A DNA stretch of 64,000 bases, from positions 54,278 to 118,277 of the forward strand of contig CAYUMU010000009.1 of NCBI GenBank assembly GCA_964445985.1, written 5' to 3'. The notes beneath the pieces are model-generated. The model had not been told where the DNA came from. It saw only the letters and a program-made list of their open reading frames with translations, and did not search any database. Positions 26,094-34,829 of this stretch are shown here, piece after piece (position 1 is the first letter of the stretch; the number at the start of each line of letters is the position of its first letter). The stretch is from CAYUMU01 sp964445985. GTDB taxonomy: Bacteria; Planctomycetota; Planctomycetia; Pirellulales; S012-138. The position numbers and the translations under genes were made by a program.

Positions 26094-26378
26094 CTAGGCC
26101 ATCAGTTGTCGGAGGATTTGTTTGGCTCGCTTCCGACCATACCGGGCTGCCAATCTTTGGACTAGAGCGAAGGAAAAGGATTCTTCGACTAACACCTGCT
26201 CGTAAAAGTCGGTGAAGCCTGCGTGCTTCAGCCATTGGACCATTGCTGCCCGAGAAAGGATTTCTCTGGGGTCTGGGGTGAATGGGGCTCCCCCACCCCG
26301 GTATCCATCGGGGGTGTCCACGTGGTTGAAATAGCTCAGCCAAGAGTCGCGAAGTCCTTGGCGGTCGATCGTCTGCAT
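26094..26378 (-). CDS. hypothetical 94-aa protein of the element
   Basis: ATG 26378 with a strong GGAGGA ribosome site. Sequence begins MQTIDRQGLRDSWLSYFNHV, has DGYRGGGAPFTPDPREILSRAAMV in the middle and ends in a basic helix LVQRLAARYGRKRAKQILRQ. Possibly nucleic-acid binding because of the basic C-terminal helix. No family recognised. 216 bp separate it from the upstream serine recombinase on the same strand. Confidence 0.65.
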   Translation of the reverse strand: MQTIDRQGLRDSWLSYFNHVDTPDGYRGGGAPFTPDPREILSRAAMVQWLKHAGFTDFYEQVLVEESFSFALVQRLAARYGRKRAKQILRQLMA

Positions 26379-26594
26379 GGGAGTCCTCCGTGAGTTGGTG
26401 GGAAAGCGTGGGCCAGTCGGGCGTCGAATTTGGGTGTGGGAATCGGGCGGAAAAGTGGGACGGGAAGGAAAGGAAAGTAAGGGTGTATATCTCTTAACCC
26501 CTGGGAATCGGCCGACTCCCATTTCATCCCGTAAAAACAGGGTTCAAAGCCACATCGACAAATGCTTGCCAGAATTTGACCCCCCTGCTTCCAT

Positions 26595-27371
26595 TCACGA
26601 CTGCTCCCATTCCTTCACCCACCGTTTGAACGTCTTTTCCGGCACTCCGACCTCGTTAGCAATCCGTCGCATTCCCCATCCCATTCTTCTCAGCCGTTCC
26701 GCGACAGGACGGACCTGTTGCTGCTTCAGCGACTTGGCGTCGCCTACCAGGTAGGGACCACGCTTGCGGGCTTCTAACACCGCGAGTACCCGATCCGCTT
26801 GCCATTTCGTCGTTTCGGTCGTCCTGTCTGAAAGCAAGGTTTGGATCAAATGGTGGGGAAGGTCCGGACCATAAAGTGATACTAGAGGCACGCCGTCAGC
26901 CTCGTCCAGGAGTCGGTCAACTTGTTCGATGGTTGGCAACACTAAATAGTTCTTATGCGAGTGATATTTCGGATGTCTAAGTAGCCGGGTGAAGTTCTCG
27001 ACGACGATGGGAATGTCGTACAGCTTGGCAAACGCAACACATGCTCGCCATTCTGAGCCCCGCCTGTGACCCTTCGCAATTTCGTCGAAAACGAAAAGGA
27101 TTCGGACTCCATAAACTTCGGTTATCCAGTGTCGCATCCAAGCTTCTGCCGCCGGAATGTGGTGTTCTTGGCCCTTACTTGAAACCCGAATGTAGACAAC
27201 GACTCCTCTTCTGCGTTGCTCAGGTGTCATCGTCTTGAAAAACACAGCCCAGTAAAGGACGTACTGCCCGTATCTGATTTTGAGGTCGTCGCTGGCCCGC
27301 CCGACTCTTCCGCGAGCTGTGGATTCTTTTCCCCTGGACGGGCGGTCTTTTTTGTTCTTCGTATGATTCAT
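26595..27371 (-). CDS. divergent serine recombinase with C-terminal HTH
   Basis: 258 aa from ATG 27371 (an internal ATG at MTPEQRRRG is an alternative). Basic N-terminal extension (about 50 residues, Lys/Arg-rich), then VVVYIRVSSKGQ with Arg and Ser in the resolvase positions, FDEIAKGHRRG, and NFTRLLRHP in place of DRLSR. C-terminal HTH WGMRRIANEVGVPEKTFKRWV. The acidic residue before the paired arginines is lost and the domain is longer than in Hin/Tn3 resolvases, so activity is uncertain. It lies 155 bp from attR, at the opposite end from the integrase, and could be a directionality factor or a second recombinase. Confidence 0.72.
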   Translation of the reverse strand: MNHTKNKKDRPSRGKESTARGRVGRASDDLKIRYGQYVLYWAVFFKTMTPEQRRRGVVVYIRVSSKGQEHHIPAAEAWMRHWITEVYGVRILFVFDEIAKGHRRGSEWRACVAFAKLYDIPIVVENFTRLLRHPKYHSHKNYLVLPTIEQVDRLLDEADGVPLVSLYGPDLPHHLIQTLLSDRTTETTKWQADRVLAVLEARKRGPYLVGDAKSLKQQQVRPVAERLRRMGWGMRRIANEVGVPEKTFKRWVKEWEQS

Positions 27372-27388
27372 GGTAGTTACTTTCGGGA

Positions 27389-27430
27389 CCCGCGAGCAGA
27401 CACTGGACACGGCTGCTCGCGGGTTTTTTT
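27389..27430 (+). terminator. strong rho-independent terminator facing the yjbQ 3' remnant
   Basis: A perfect 11-bp stem CCCGCGAGCAG (27389-27399) / CTGCTCGCGGG (27413-27423), 13-base loop and seven T (27424-27430) on the plus strand. There is no plus-strand gene to its left inside the element, so it blocks antisense or read-through transcripts from leaving the element. Read on the minus strand it lies in the leader of the recombinase gene. Confidence 0.8.
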
Positions 27431-27526
27431 ATTGGATTGGTCAATCGATTCGAGACATATTCTAACCGGGGCTCGGATCGCGGGAACCCTTGCAGACCTC
27501 CCCCTTCAGTGTGAAGTGCATTCGCT

Positions 27527-27832
<306 letters not shown>

Positions 27833-27876
27833 CGAGACAAGTTGAGGACGGCCAAGTGAATAATGACGATTACTCC

Positions 27877-28581
27877 ATGACCGAGGACGATTGGCTCGCC
27901 TCGGCCGACCCAGAAGACATCCACCGGCCCAAACCCAGCATCCAACCGGAAACAATGCTCCAGTTCCTTCGTGTCCAACGCAGGGCCGACAAGACCAAAC
28001 AGGGTCGCCGCAAACTTCGACTATTCGCCTGTGCCTGTTGTCGCCGGTTCTGGCCGTCGTTGAGTGAGGAAAGCCGGGAAGCATTAGAAATTGCGGAGCG
28101 ATACGCTGATGGCGAGGCCAGCAAGAAAGACCTTGGCTATGCGTGGCGGATTTCGGTTCGACAGTTTGGATGGGGGCCACGCACAGCCGATGGTATCGCT
28201 GGCGAAGCGGTAGCGACGGGTGCAATGACGGCGGCGGCGCTTGTAGCCCTGGTCAGCTATTCAGTCGTCGCCAACACAACCGCACAGCCTCACGAAATGT
28301 GGAATGAGAAATTCCAACAGGCGGCAATCATTTACGACCTATTCGGCAATCCGTTCCAAACGACTGCCGCCGACGTTGCCTCACAGTTCGCAGCCGTCGA
28401 TTCGGTACGAAAGTTGGCCGACCACATTTACCAGAGCCGGCGATTTGAGGACCTCTCCGCCCTTGAGAATGAATTGAAGCACGCCGGATGCACCGACACA
28501 GAGGTTCTTGAACACTGCCGGCAAACTATACACTTTCGAGGATGTTGGCTGGTGGACGCATTGCGTGGCGTTCCGCTCTGA
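27877..28581 (+). CDS. planctomycete MTExxWL-family protein
   Basis: 234 aa from ATG 27877 (an alternative GTG at 27829 overlaps the yjbQ stop). The start MTEDDWLAS, the motif RKLRLFACACCRRFW (about residues 45-60), ALEIAERYADG, and the end ALENELKHAGCTDTEVLEHC to HFRGCWLVDALRG are hallmarks of a family found in many copies in planctomycete genomes, especially Gemmataceae and relatives. The function is unknown; the Cys and Trp pattern suggests a compact helical domain. The middle has FGNPFQTTAADVAS, also typical. It may have been inserted between yjbQ and the DUF6314-like gene, because a copy of the yjbQ 3' end lies just after it. Confidence 0.8.
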   Translation: MTEDDWLASADPEDIHRPKPSIQPETMLQFLRVQRRADKTKQGRRKLRLFACACCRRFWPSLSEESREALEIAERYADGEASKKDLGYAWRISVRQFGWGPRTADGIAGEAVATGAMTAAALVALVSYSVVANTTAQPHEMWNEKFQQAAIIYDLFGNPFQTTAADVASQFAAVDSVRKLADHIYQSRRFEDLSALENELKHAGCTDTEVLEHCRQTIHFRGCWLVDALRGVPL

Positions 28582-28615
28582 TCTCAAAATGATGGACGCG
28601 ACTTTGCGATTTGCT

Positions 28616-28643
28616 GCGGGTGTTGCTGAAGGTGATTGGGGAG
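28616..28643 (+). repeat. second copy of the yjbQ 3' terminus
   Basis: 28 bp matching the last coding bases of yjbQ at 27802-27829 at 26 of 28 positions. It supplies the GGGGAG ribosome site of the DUF6314-like gene. It suggests an earlier rearrangement or integration at this locus. Confidence 0.7.
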
Positions 28644-28648
28644 CAAAC

Positions 28649-29113
28649 ATGGAAAATGGATTTGATCTCAAAGCAGTGTGGAATCGACTGTCCCTTATGA
28701 CTTCTTTGCGGTTCAAAGCGACATCAAACGCCAGCGGCGGTGGCTGGAACGGCGAGGGACGAGGTTCCGTCGTGGTCGAGAGCGCCGATCCTACCACTTT
28801 GTTGTTTCACGAGAACGGGCAATGGAAATCGGAGGAGGGGAAGGAACTGACTTTCACCAACATGTATCGTTGGACGGCCCTTCTCGAAACGCACTCTCTC
28901 CGACTGGAACACCTCCGGTTTGGCCACAATCATCCGGTTTATCTGTTTGACCTGAAACAGAGCGATGACATTTCCTGGCAGTCCGTCGAGCCACATGTCT
29001 GTCGAGACGATCTCTACACGGCCGTCATGACATTCGGCGCCGACGTGCTCGACCTCCACTGGACCATCCAAGGGCCAACCAAGAACGAACGGATACACTA
29101 CTCGTATCAGTGA
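28649..29113 (+). CDS. DUF6314-like protein
   Basis: 154 aa from ATG 28649, which has GGGGAG five bases upstream; the open frame continues to 28508 but overlaps the previous gene. The pattern is that of DUF6314: GEGRGSVVVES, LLFHENGQW, NMYRWTALLE, then VYLFDLKQS, PHVCRDDLYTAVM and a final LHWTIQGPTKNERIHYSY (the family ends with a W-x-V-x-GPxK motif). Function unknown; the beta-barrel-like pattern suggests a small-ligand binder. It seems to have been preceded by yjbQ before the 27833-28615 segment appeared. Confidence 0.68.
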   Translation: MENGFDLKAVWNRLSLMTSLRFKATSNASGGGWNGEGRGSVVVESADPTTLLFHENGQWKSEEGKELTFTNMYRWTALLETHSLRLEHLRFGHNHPVYLFDLKQSDDISWQSVEPHVCRDDLYTAVMTFGADVLDLHWTIQGPTKNERIHYSYQ

Positions 29114-29119
29114 TCGGCA

Positions 29120-29487
29120 CTAGACGTCGACCGTAGCAACTTGAGCATCTGCCGGGGGCTTGCCCTCTTGCGCAACAGCGAAATGACCTTCCCAATCCAC
29201 CTGCTGATTCAATACCGCCAACGTGAATTGCACGAGGTAATCCAGTTGCCGCAAATGAGGGCGCAGCAAGATCACGCCGCACGTTGCGTTCGATCCCGGA
29301 ACGCCATCTCGCCAAAATCCTTGTCGAACGTCACTAGTACCCGACCTTCCGACAAAGCCAGGGCCAGCACGGTGTTGTCGTCGGCCCCCGCCGATTGCTC
29401 CGAAATCCATCCCATGTCGTGCCCCGCCTGACGAGCGGCCTGCACGACATCGCCAGGAACATTCTCATTTGCCAGAAATTTCGCCAT
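29120..29487 (-). pseudogene. frameshifted DUF5615 (PIN-like toxin) gene
   Basis: The first frame (29487 to 29272, 71 aa) encodes AKFLANENVPGDVVQAAR, DDNTVLALALSEGRVLVTFDKDFGEMAF, the typical start and catalytic-Asp region of DUF5615. It stops just where a second frame, open to 29120, continues with NATCGVILLRPH and a normal C-terminus. One base appears lost around 29295-29305. Together they give the usual length of about 120 aa. The usual DUF433 antitoxin gene is not visible beside it, so this is probably a decayed toxin-antitoxin remnant, or a sequencing error. Confidence 0.75.
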
Positions 29488-29941
29488 GTTCTACACCGGC
29501 AAGGGATAGACGCCCTTTGTAACCTATAGTGCAACCTTGCCGAGATCGCGACTGGGACATCTTGTCATCCTAAATCATATATACGACACGGGTTACAATC
29601 GCCGTCGACTCCTCGAACGCTGCCGTCCCCGCTTGCTTTCATCCCGCAAAACTGCTCCAGCCCGAACCGCCCCACTGGCAGGGGGGGTTCCACCCACTTC
29701 TCGCAACCAGCTTGAGTGTTGCAAAGTAGCAACTAACATTGAAGGTGCGGGAGTGCGTTCCGCATCTATCTACCCCGACTTAAATTCACAAACCGCTGCC
29801 AAGTAATAACTTACCGATTCCAAGCCCCTTCTTGCCCCAATTACCTCAGCCCCTTGCGCGGCACAATTGAACTTTTCGAACCTTTGCCGCCACTAAAGTC
29901 ATTGAGCAATCTTCTCCTGCCCCCCAGCGAGGACTTCATTC
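29488..29941. other. gene-free stretch before the MoxR cluster
   Basis: 454 bp with no convincing gene. It is less G+C-rich than its surroundings in 29560-29600 (CTAAATCATATATACGAC) and should hold the promoter of the MoxR-vWA cluster. No antitoxin gene for the adjacent DUF5615 remnant is seen. Confidence 0.4.
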
Positions 29942-30991
<1,050 letters not shown>

Positions 30992-32006
30992 TGCGATCCG
31001 TCGCATTTCGCGGATGGACTTGCGCGCCCGGCACATTGTGGAAGGGTTTTTGTCCGGCATGCACCGGAGCCCTTACTTTGGCCAGTCGGTGGAGTTCCTG
31101 CAGCACCGGGAATACGTTTCCGGCGACGATGTTCGCAACATCGACTGGAAGGTGTGGGCCAAGCAAGACCGCTTCTACATCAAGCAGTACGAAGAAGAAA
31201 CCAACATGCGGGTCACGCTGCTGGTGGACGTTTCCAACAGCATGCGGTACGGCAATGGCCCCATGAACAAGTACGAATACGCCTGCACGGCGGCCGTCAG
31301 CCTGGCGTACCTGGCGCTCCGCCAGCAAGACGCCGTGAGCTGCATGGCGTTTTCGGATCGTATCAAGGCGGCCATGGAGTACCGCAGCCGCAAAACCCAC
31401 CTGCAGGCCATCATCAAGGCGCTCAGCATCAACGAGCCGCAAGACGCCACCGACCTGGCGCCCATTCTGGCCAATGTGGCCCAGAACCTGCCCCGCCGCG
31501 GCATGATGGTGATCTTTTCGGACTTGCTGGTGGACCGCCCCAGTTTCTTCAAAGGGCTCAAGCTGCTGCGGCAGCAAGGGCACGACGTGCTGGTGGTTCA
31601 CGTGCTGGACGACGATGAACTGGAATTCCCCTTCTCTGGCCCCACCCGGTTTGAAGGGCTCGAAACGCCCGATCACCTGTCGTGCAATCCTCGGGCGCTT
31701 CGCAAAGGTTATCTCGAAGCGCTCAACGCTTACCTGGAAGAGGTCCGCTGGGGATGCACTTCCAACTCGGTGGATTACGCCCTGGTGCGAACCAGTTTCC
31801 CGCTCGATGCCGCCCTGGCCACCTTCCTGAGCAACCGGTTAGGCATGCACCACAAGAACTAACGCCACCCCGTACAACGCACCTAGTGAAATTGATTGCC
31901 CCCCATTTGATTACTGACTACCAGCCGTTGACAGAGTCTCGCCCAACGCCCGCCGGTCATGGCGTTGGAGATGGCGCTGTTTTGCTTTGCGAGGTTCATT
32001 CTCCCC

Positions 32007-34682
32007 ATGGCTGAATGGTTTTTTAACGCGAACCTGGTCTGGCTCGGCCTGCCGCTGCTGGCCTTGCCGATCATCATTCACCTCATCAACCTGATGAGGC
32101 ATCGTCGCGTGGCCTGGGCCGCCATGGAATTCGTGCTGGTTGCCCATAAGAAAAGCAGCACCTGGATTCTGCTCAAGCAACTCCTGCTGCTGATTCTCCG
32201 GATCTTGGCGATTGCGGCCATCATTGCCATCTTGGGCCAGTTTGTCTTTCGCGAAGATCGCTGGATGTTCGGCAGCACCACCCATCACATCGTGGTGGTC
32301 GACGATACCTACTCCATGTCCGACAAGCTGGGCGAAACCAGCGCCTTCGACGACGCCAAAACTGCCGTGCGAAAAATCGGCCGCTGGGCGTCCAGTGCCC
32401 GCAGCAAGCAGCGGTTCACGCTGGCCAGTTTCTCGTCGGCCGGCAAACCGTTGCCAGAATTGAACAAAGTCGACGTGGCCACCGATTTCGACAACACCCG
32501 GCTGCGCTCCGTGCTCGATGGCCTGCAGGTCTCGCAGGCTTCGGTCAGTCCCCTGCAAGCGCTCGATGGCGTGGCCAGCGTGCTTTCTTCCACGCAAAAC
32601 GAAAAGCGCGTGGTCTACCTGGTTTCTGACTTTCGCGATCGAGACTGGGATGCCAGGCAGTTGGCCAACCTCAACGAACGCCTGGCCACGCTCACCGACG
32701 ACTCCACCGAAGTCCGCTTGATCCAATGCGTGAATCGCCAGCACACCAACGTGGGCATCACCTCGCTGCAACCGGTTTCCGGCAGCCCCGCCGCCGGCGT
32801 TGGCATCGAGATGGAAGTCCGGGTTCGCAATCACGGCAACAACCCGATTCGCGAGCTTTCGGTGCTACTGCTCGAAGACGGCCGGCCGCGCACGCCGGTG
32901 GTGTTCGAAAGCATCGCCGGCAACGACGAAGCGGCCAAACGCTTCGTGGTGCGCTTCGAGAATCCCGGCCAGCACACCGTGACCGCGCGGATTTCCAGCG
33001 ACGCCGTCGAGGCCGACAACAGCCGTTTTGCCGTGCTCGACCTGCCCGAAGGGCACCCGGTGCTGCTGATCGACGGCGACCAGGATCGCTCGGGCAGTTG
33101 GTTCATCGCCAACGCCCTTAGCCCCGGCGAAGTGCGCACCGGTTTGCGTCCTCAAACCCAAAAACCCAACTACCTGGCCGAAAAACGGCTCGACCAGTTT
33201 CAAACCATTTACGTGACCAACTTCCACCAGCTTTCGCCGCAAGCCGTCGATGCGTTGGAGGAGTACGTTCGATCGGGCGGCGGCCTGGCCCTCTTTATGG
33301 GGCCTCCGTTGGATGAAACGGGCGTGTTCAGCGGATTTGAATCGGACTCGCTGCAGCGGATGGTCGATTTCGTCTCGCGCACCAACAAGTCCCTGTATCG
33401 CAACGGCCAAGGTTTGCTCCCCGCGCCCCTGGCCGCCGATGCACAACTGGTGACCGATCGCCTGGAAACCGCGCCCGACCTGGCGCCCGAAGACCATCCC
33501 ATTTTCCGCATCTTCAACCGGACGGGCGACGCCTTCCTCCGCGACGTCAAGATTCTTTCGTACTACGCATTGGCCAAAGGTTGGGAGCCCGATCCGCAAT
33601 CCACCACCAAGGTGATTGCCCGTCTGCGCAACGGGGCCCCGCTCGCGATCGAGCACCACTTTGGCTCGCAAAATAGCCGCTCGCTTCGCGATGCCGAAGC
33701 GGCTCTATCGCAAGCTGCCGAGTTGCTCAACCAGGCCCTGAAGAGCGCCAACCCGACGGGCGAGGCCGCCAGCAAACAAAAGGAAGCGGTCGCCGTCCAG
33801 TTGCGAGAAGCAGGCGATCGTTTTACCGCCGCCTTGGCGGCGCTCGAAGCCCAATCGCAACGGTTTGGCGATTCCAAGCCGCAATTGGCCGATTACCTCG
33901 ATCGCCTCAAGGTCTTGAACACCCGCCGCCAGGAACTCGCCGAGCAACTGCTGGCCGCCAAGCCGGCGGGCGCTGCCGAGTCCAAAGACGGGCCCCCGCT
34001 GCCCAGTCGCATCTTGGGCCTGGCCAGCGATGCGGGCCGCCTGGCAAACGACATCACGCTGACCGAAGGGCCGGGCGGAACCGTGGTCACCTTCCTCACC
34101 ACCGCCGGGCCGGTCTGGAACAATTGGGCAGCCAATCCCAGTTTTGTGATCAGCGCCCTCGAACTCCAAGCCTACCTGGCCGCGTCTCGTACGGCCGCGC
34201 AGGAGCGGCGGGTGGGAGCCCCCATCGAGGTTCGGCTCGATCCCGAGCAATACCAAGAGAAGTACGTGCTGGCGATGCCTGGAGCCAGCGGTTCGGCCAA
34301 AACAACGGTCGAAAGAGCCATCCCCAATACCGGCGACCAGCTCGAAACCGCCATCACCGATACGGGCGTCGCCGGTATTTACGAGTTGCAGCTATTCCGC
34401 CGCGACGGTCGAACCGATCCCCCCCAAACTTTTGCCTATAACGTGGCGCCCGAAGAAGGCGACCTGCGGCTGCTGTCCACCGCCGATCTGGAAACCCGTG
34501 TCACTGCCGATCGCGTGACGGTGGAGGCGGCCGCCGATGTCAAAGGAGCGGCCAGCCAAAGTGCCCGCTCCAACCTCACCGAAATTCTGTTGTACGTGCT
34601 GATCGCCCTGCTGTTGGGCGAACAGATCCTGGCCTACACCCTGAGTTACCACTCCGGCGGCGCGGCCCGCGCGTCGGCCTGA
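32007..34682 (+). CDS. BatA-like vWA membrane protein
   Basis: 891 aa from ATG 32007. N-terminal BatA domain with two helices (NLVWLGLPLLALPIIIHLIN and the helix around LLLLILRILAIAAIIAIL), then a vWA-like region beginning HHIVVVDDTYSMSD, in which the MIDAS DxSxS is DDTYS, a CARDB/Ig-like region (GVGIEMEVRVRNHGNNPI), a glutamine-amidotransferase-like fold (FQTIYVTNFHQLSPQAVDALEEY), a coiled coil (around DAEAALSQAAELLNQALK) and a C-terminal membrane helix (TEILLYVLIALLLGEQIL). Mostly extracytoplasmic with both ends in the membrane. The frame upstream of 32007 lacks a signal. Confidence 0.9.
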   Translation: MAEWFFNANLVWLGLPLLALPIIIHLINLMRHRRVAWAAMEFVLVAHKKSSTWILLKQLLLLILRILAIAAIIAILGQFVFREDRWMFGSTTHHIVVVDDTYSMSDKLGETSAFDDAKTAVRKIGRWASSARSKQRFTLASFSSAGKPLPELNKVDVATDFDNTRLRSVLDGLQVSQASVSPLQALDGVASVLSSTQNEKRVVYLVSDFRDRDWDARQLANLNERLATLTDDSTEVRLIQCVNRQHTNVGITSLQPVSGSPAAGVGIEMEVRVRNHGNNPIRELSVLLLEDGRPRTPVVFESIAGNDEAAKRFVVRFENPGQHTVTARISSDAVEADNSRFAVLDLPEGHPVLLIDGDQDRSGSWFIANALSPGEVRTGLRPQTQKPNYLAEKRLDQFQTIYVTNFHQLSPQAVDALEEYVRSGGGLALFMGPPLDETGVFSGFESDSLQRMVDFVSRTNKSLYRNGQGLLPAPLAADAQLVTDRLETAPDLAPEDHPIFRIFNRTGDAFLRDVKILSYYALAKGWEPDPQSTTKVIARLRNGAPLAIEHHFGSQNSRSLRDAEAALSQAAELLNQALKSANPTGEAASKQKEAVAVQLREAGDRFTAALAALEAQSQRFGDSKPQLADYLDRLKVLNTRRQELAEQLLAAKPAGAAESKDGPPLPSRILGLASDAGRLANDITLTEGPGGTVVTFLTTAGPVWNNWAANPSFVISALELQAYLAASRTAAQERRVGAPIEVRLDPEQYQEKYVLAMPGASGSAKTTVERAIPNTGDQLETAITDTGVAGIYELQLFRRDGRTDPPQTFAYNVAPEEGDLRLLSTADLETRVTADRVTVEAAADVKGAASQSARSNLTEILLYVLIALLLGEQILAYTLSYHSGGAARASA

Positions 34683-34829
34683 GCAGGATGGGTCCGCCCA
34701 AGGCCCATCGCGGCCGTGGCATAGGTTCGCTTGCTGGAATAAGAACCAGAAAACTGAATTAAGCCGACTTGGAAGGTTCGCTCGCCCCGCGGCGAGCAGC
34801 GTCCGTTTCCTATAAGGAAGACTTGCGAT

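Noticed and set aside
25828..26343. 171-aa minus-strand frame in the element
   Set aside because: Overlaps the 94-aa gene with a strong ribosome site in another frame; Pro/Ser-rich with no ribosome site of its own.
29488..29941. Antitoxin (DUF433) gene for the DUF5615 remnant
   Set aside because: No frame in the region has the expected sequence.
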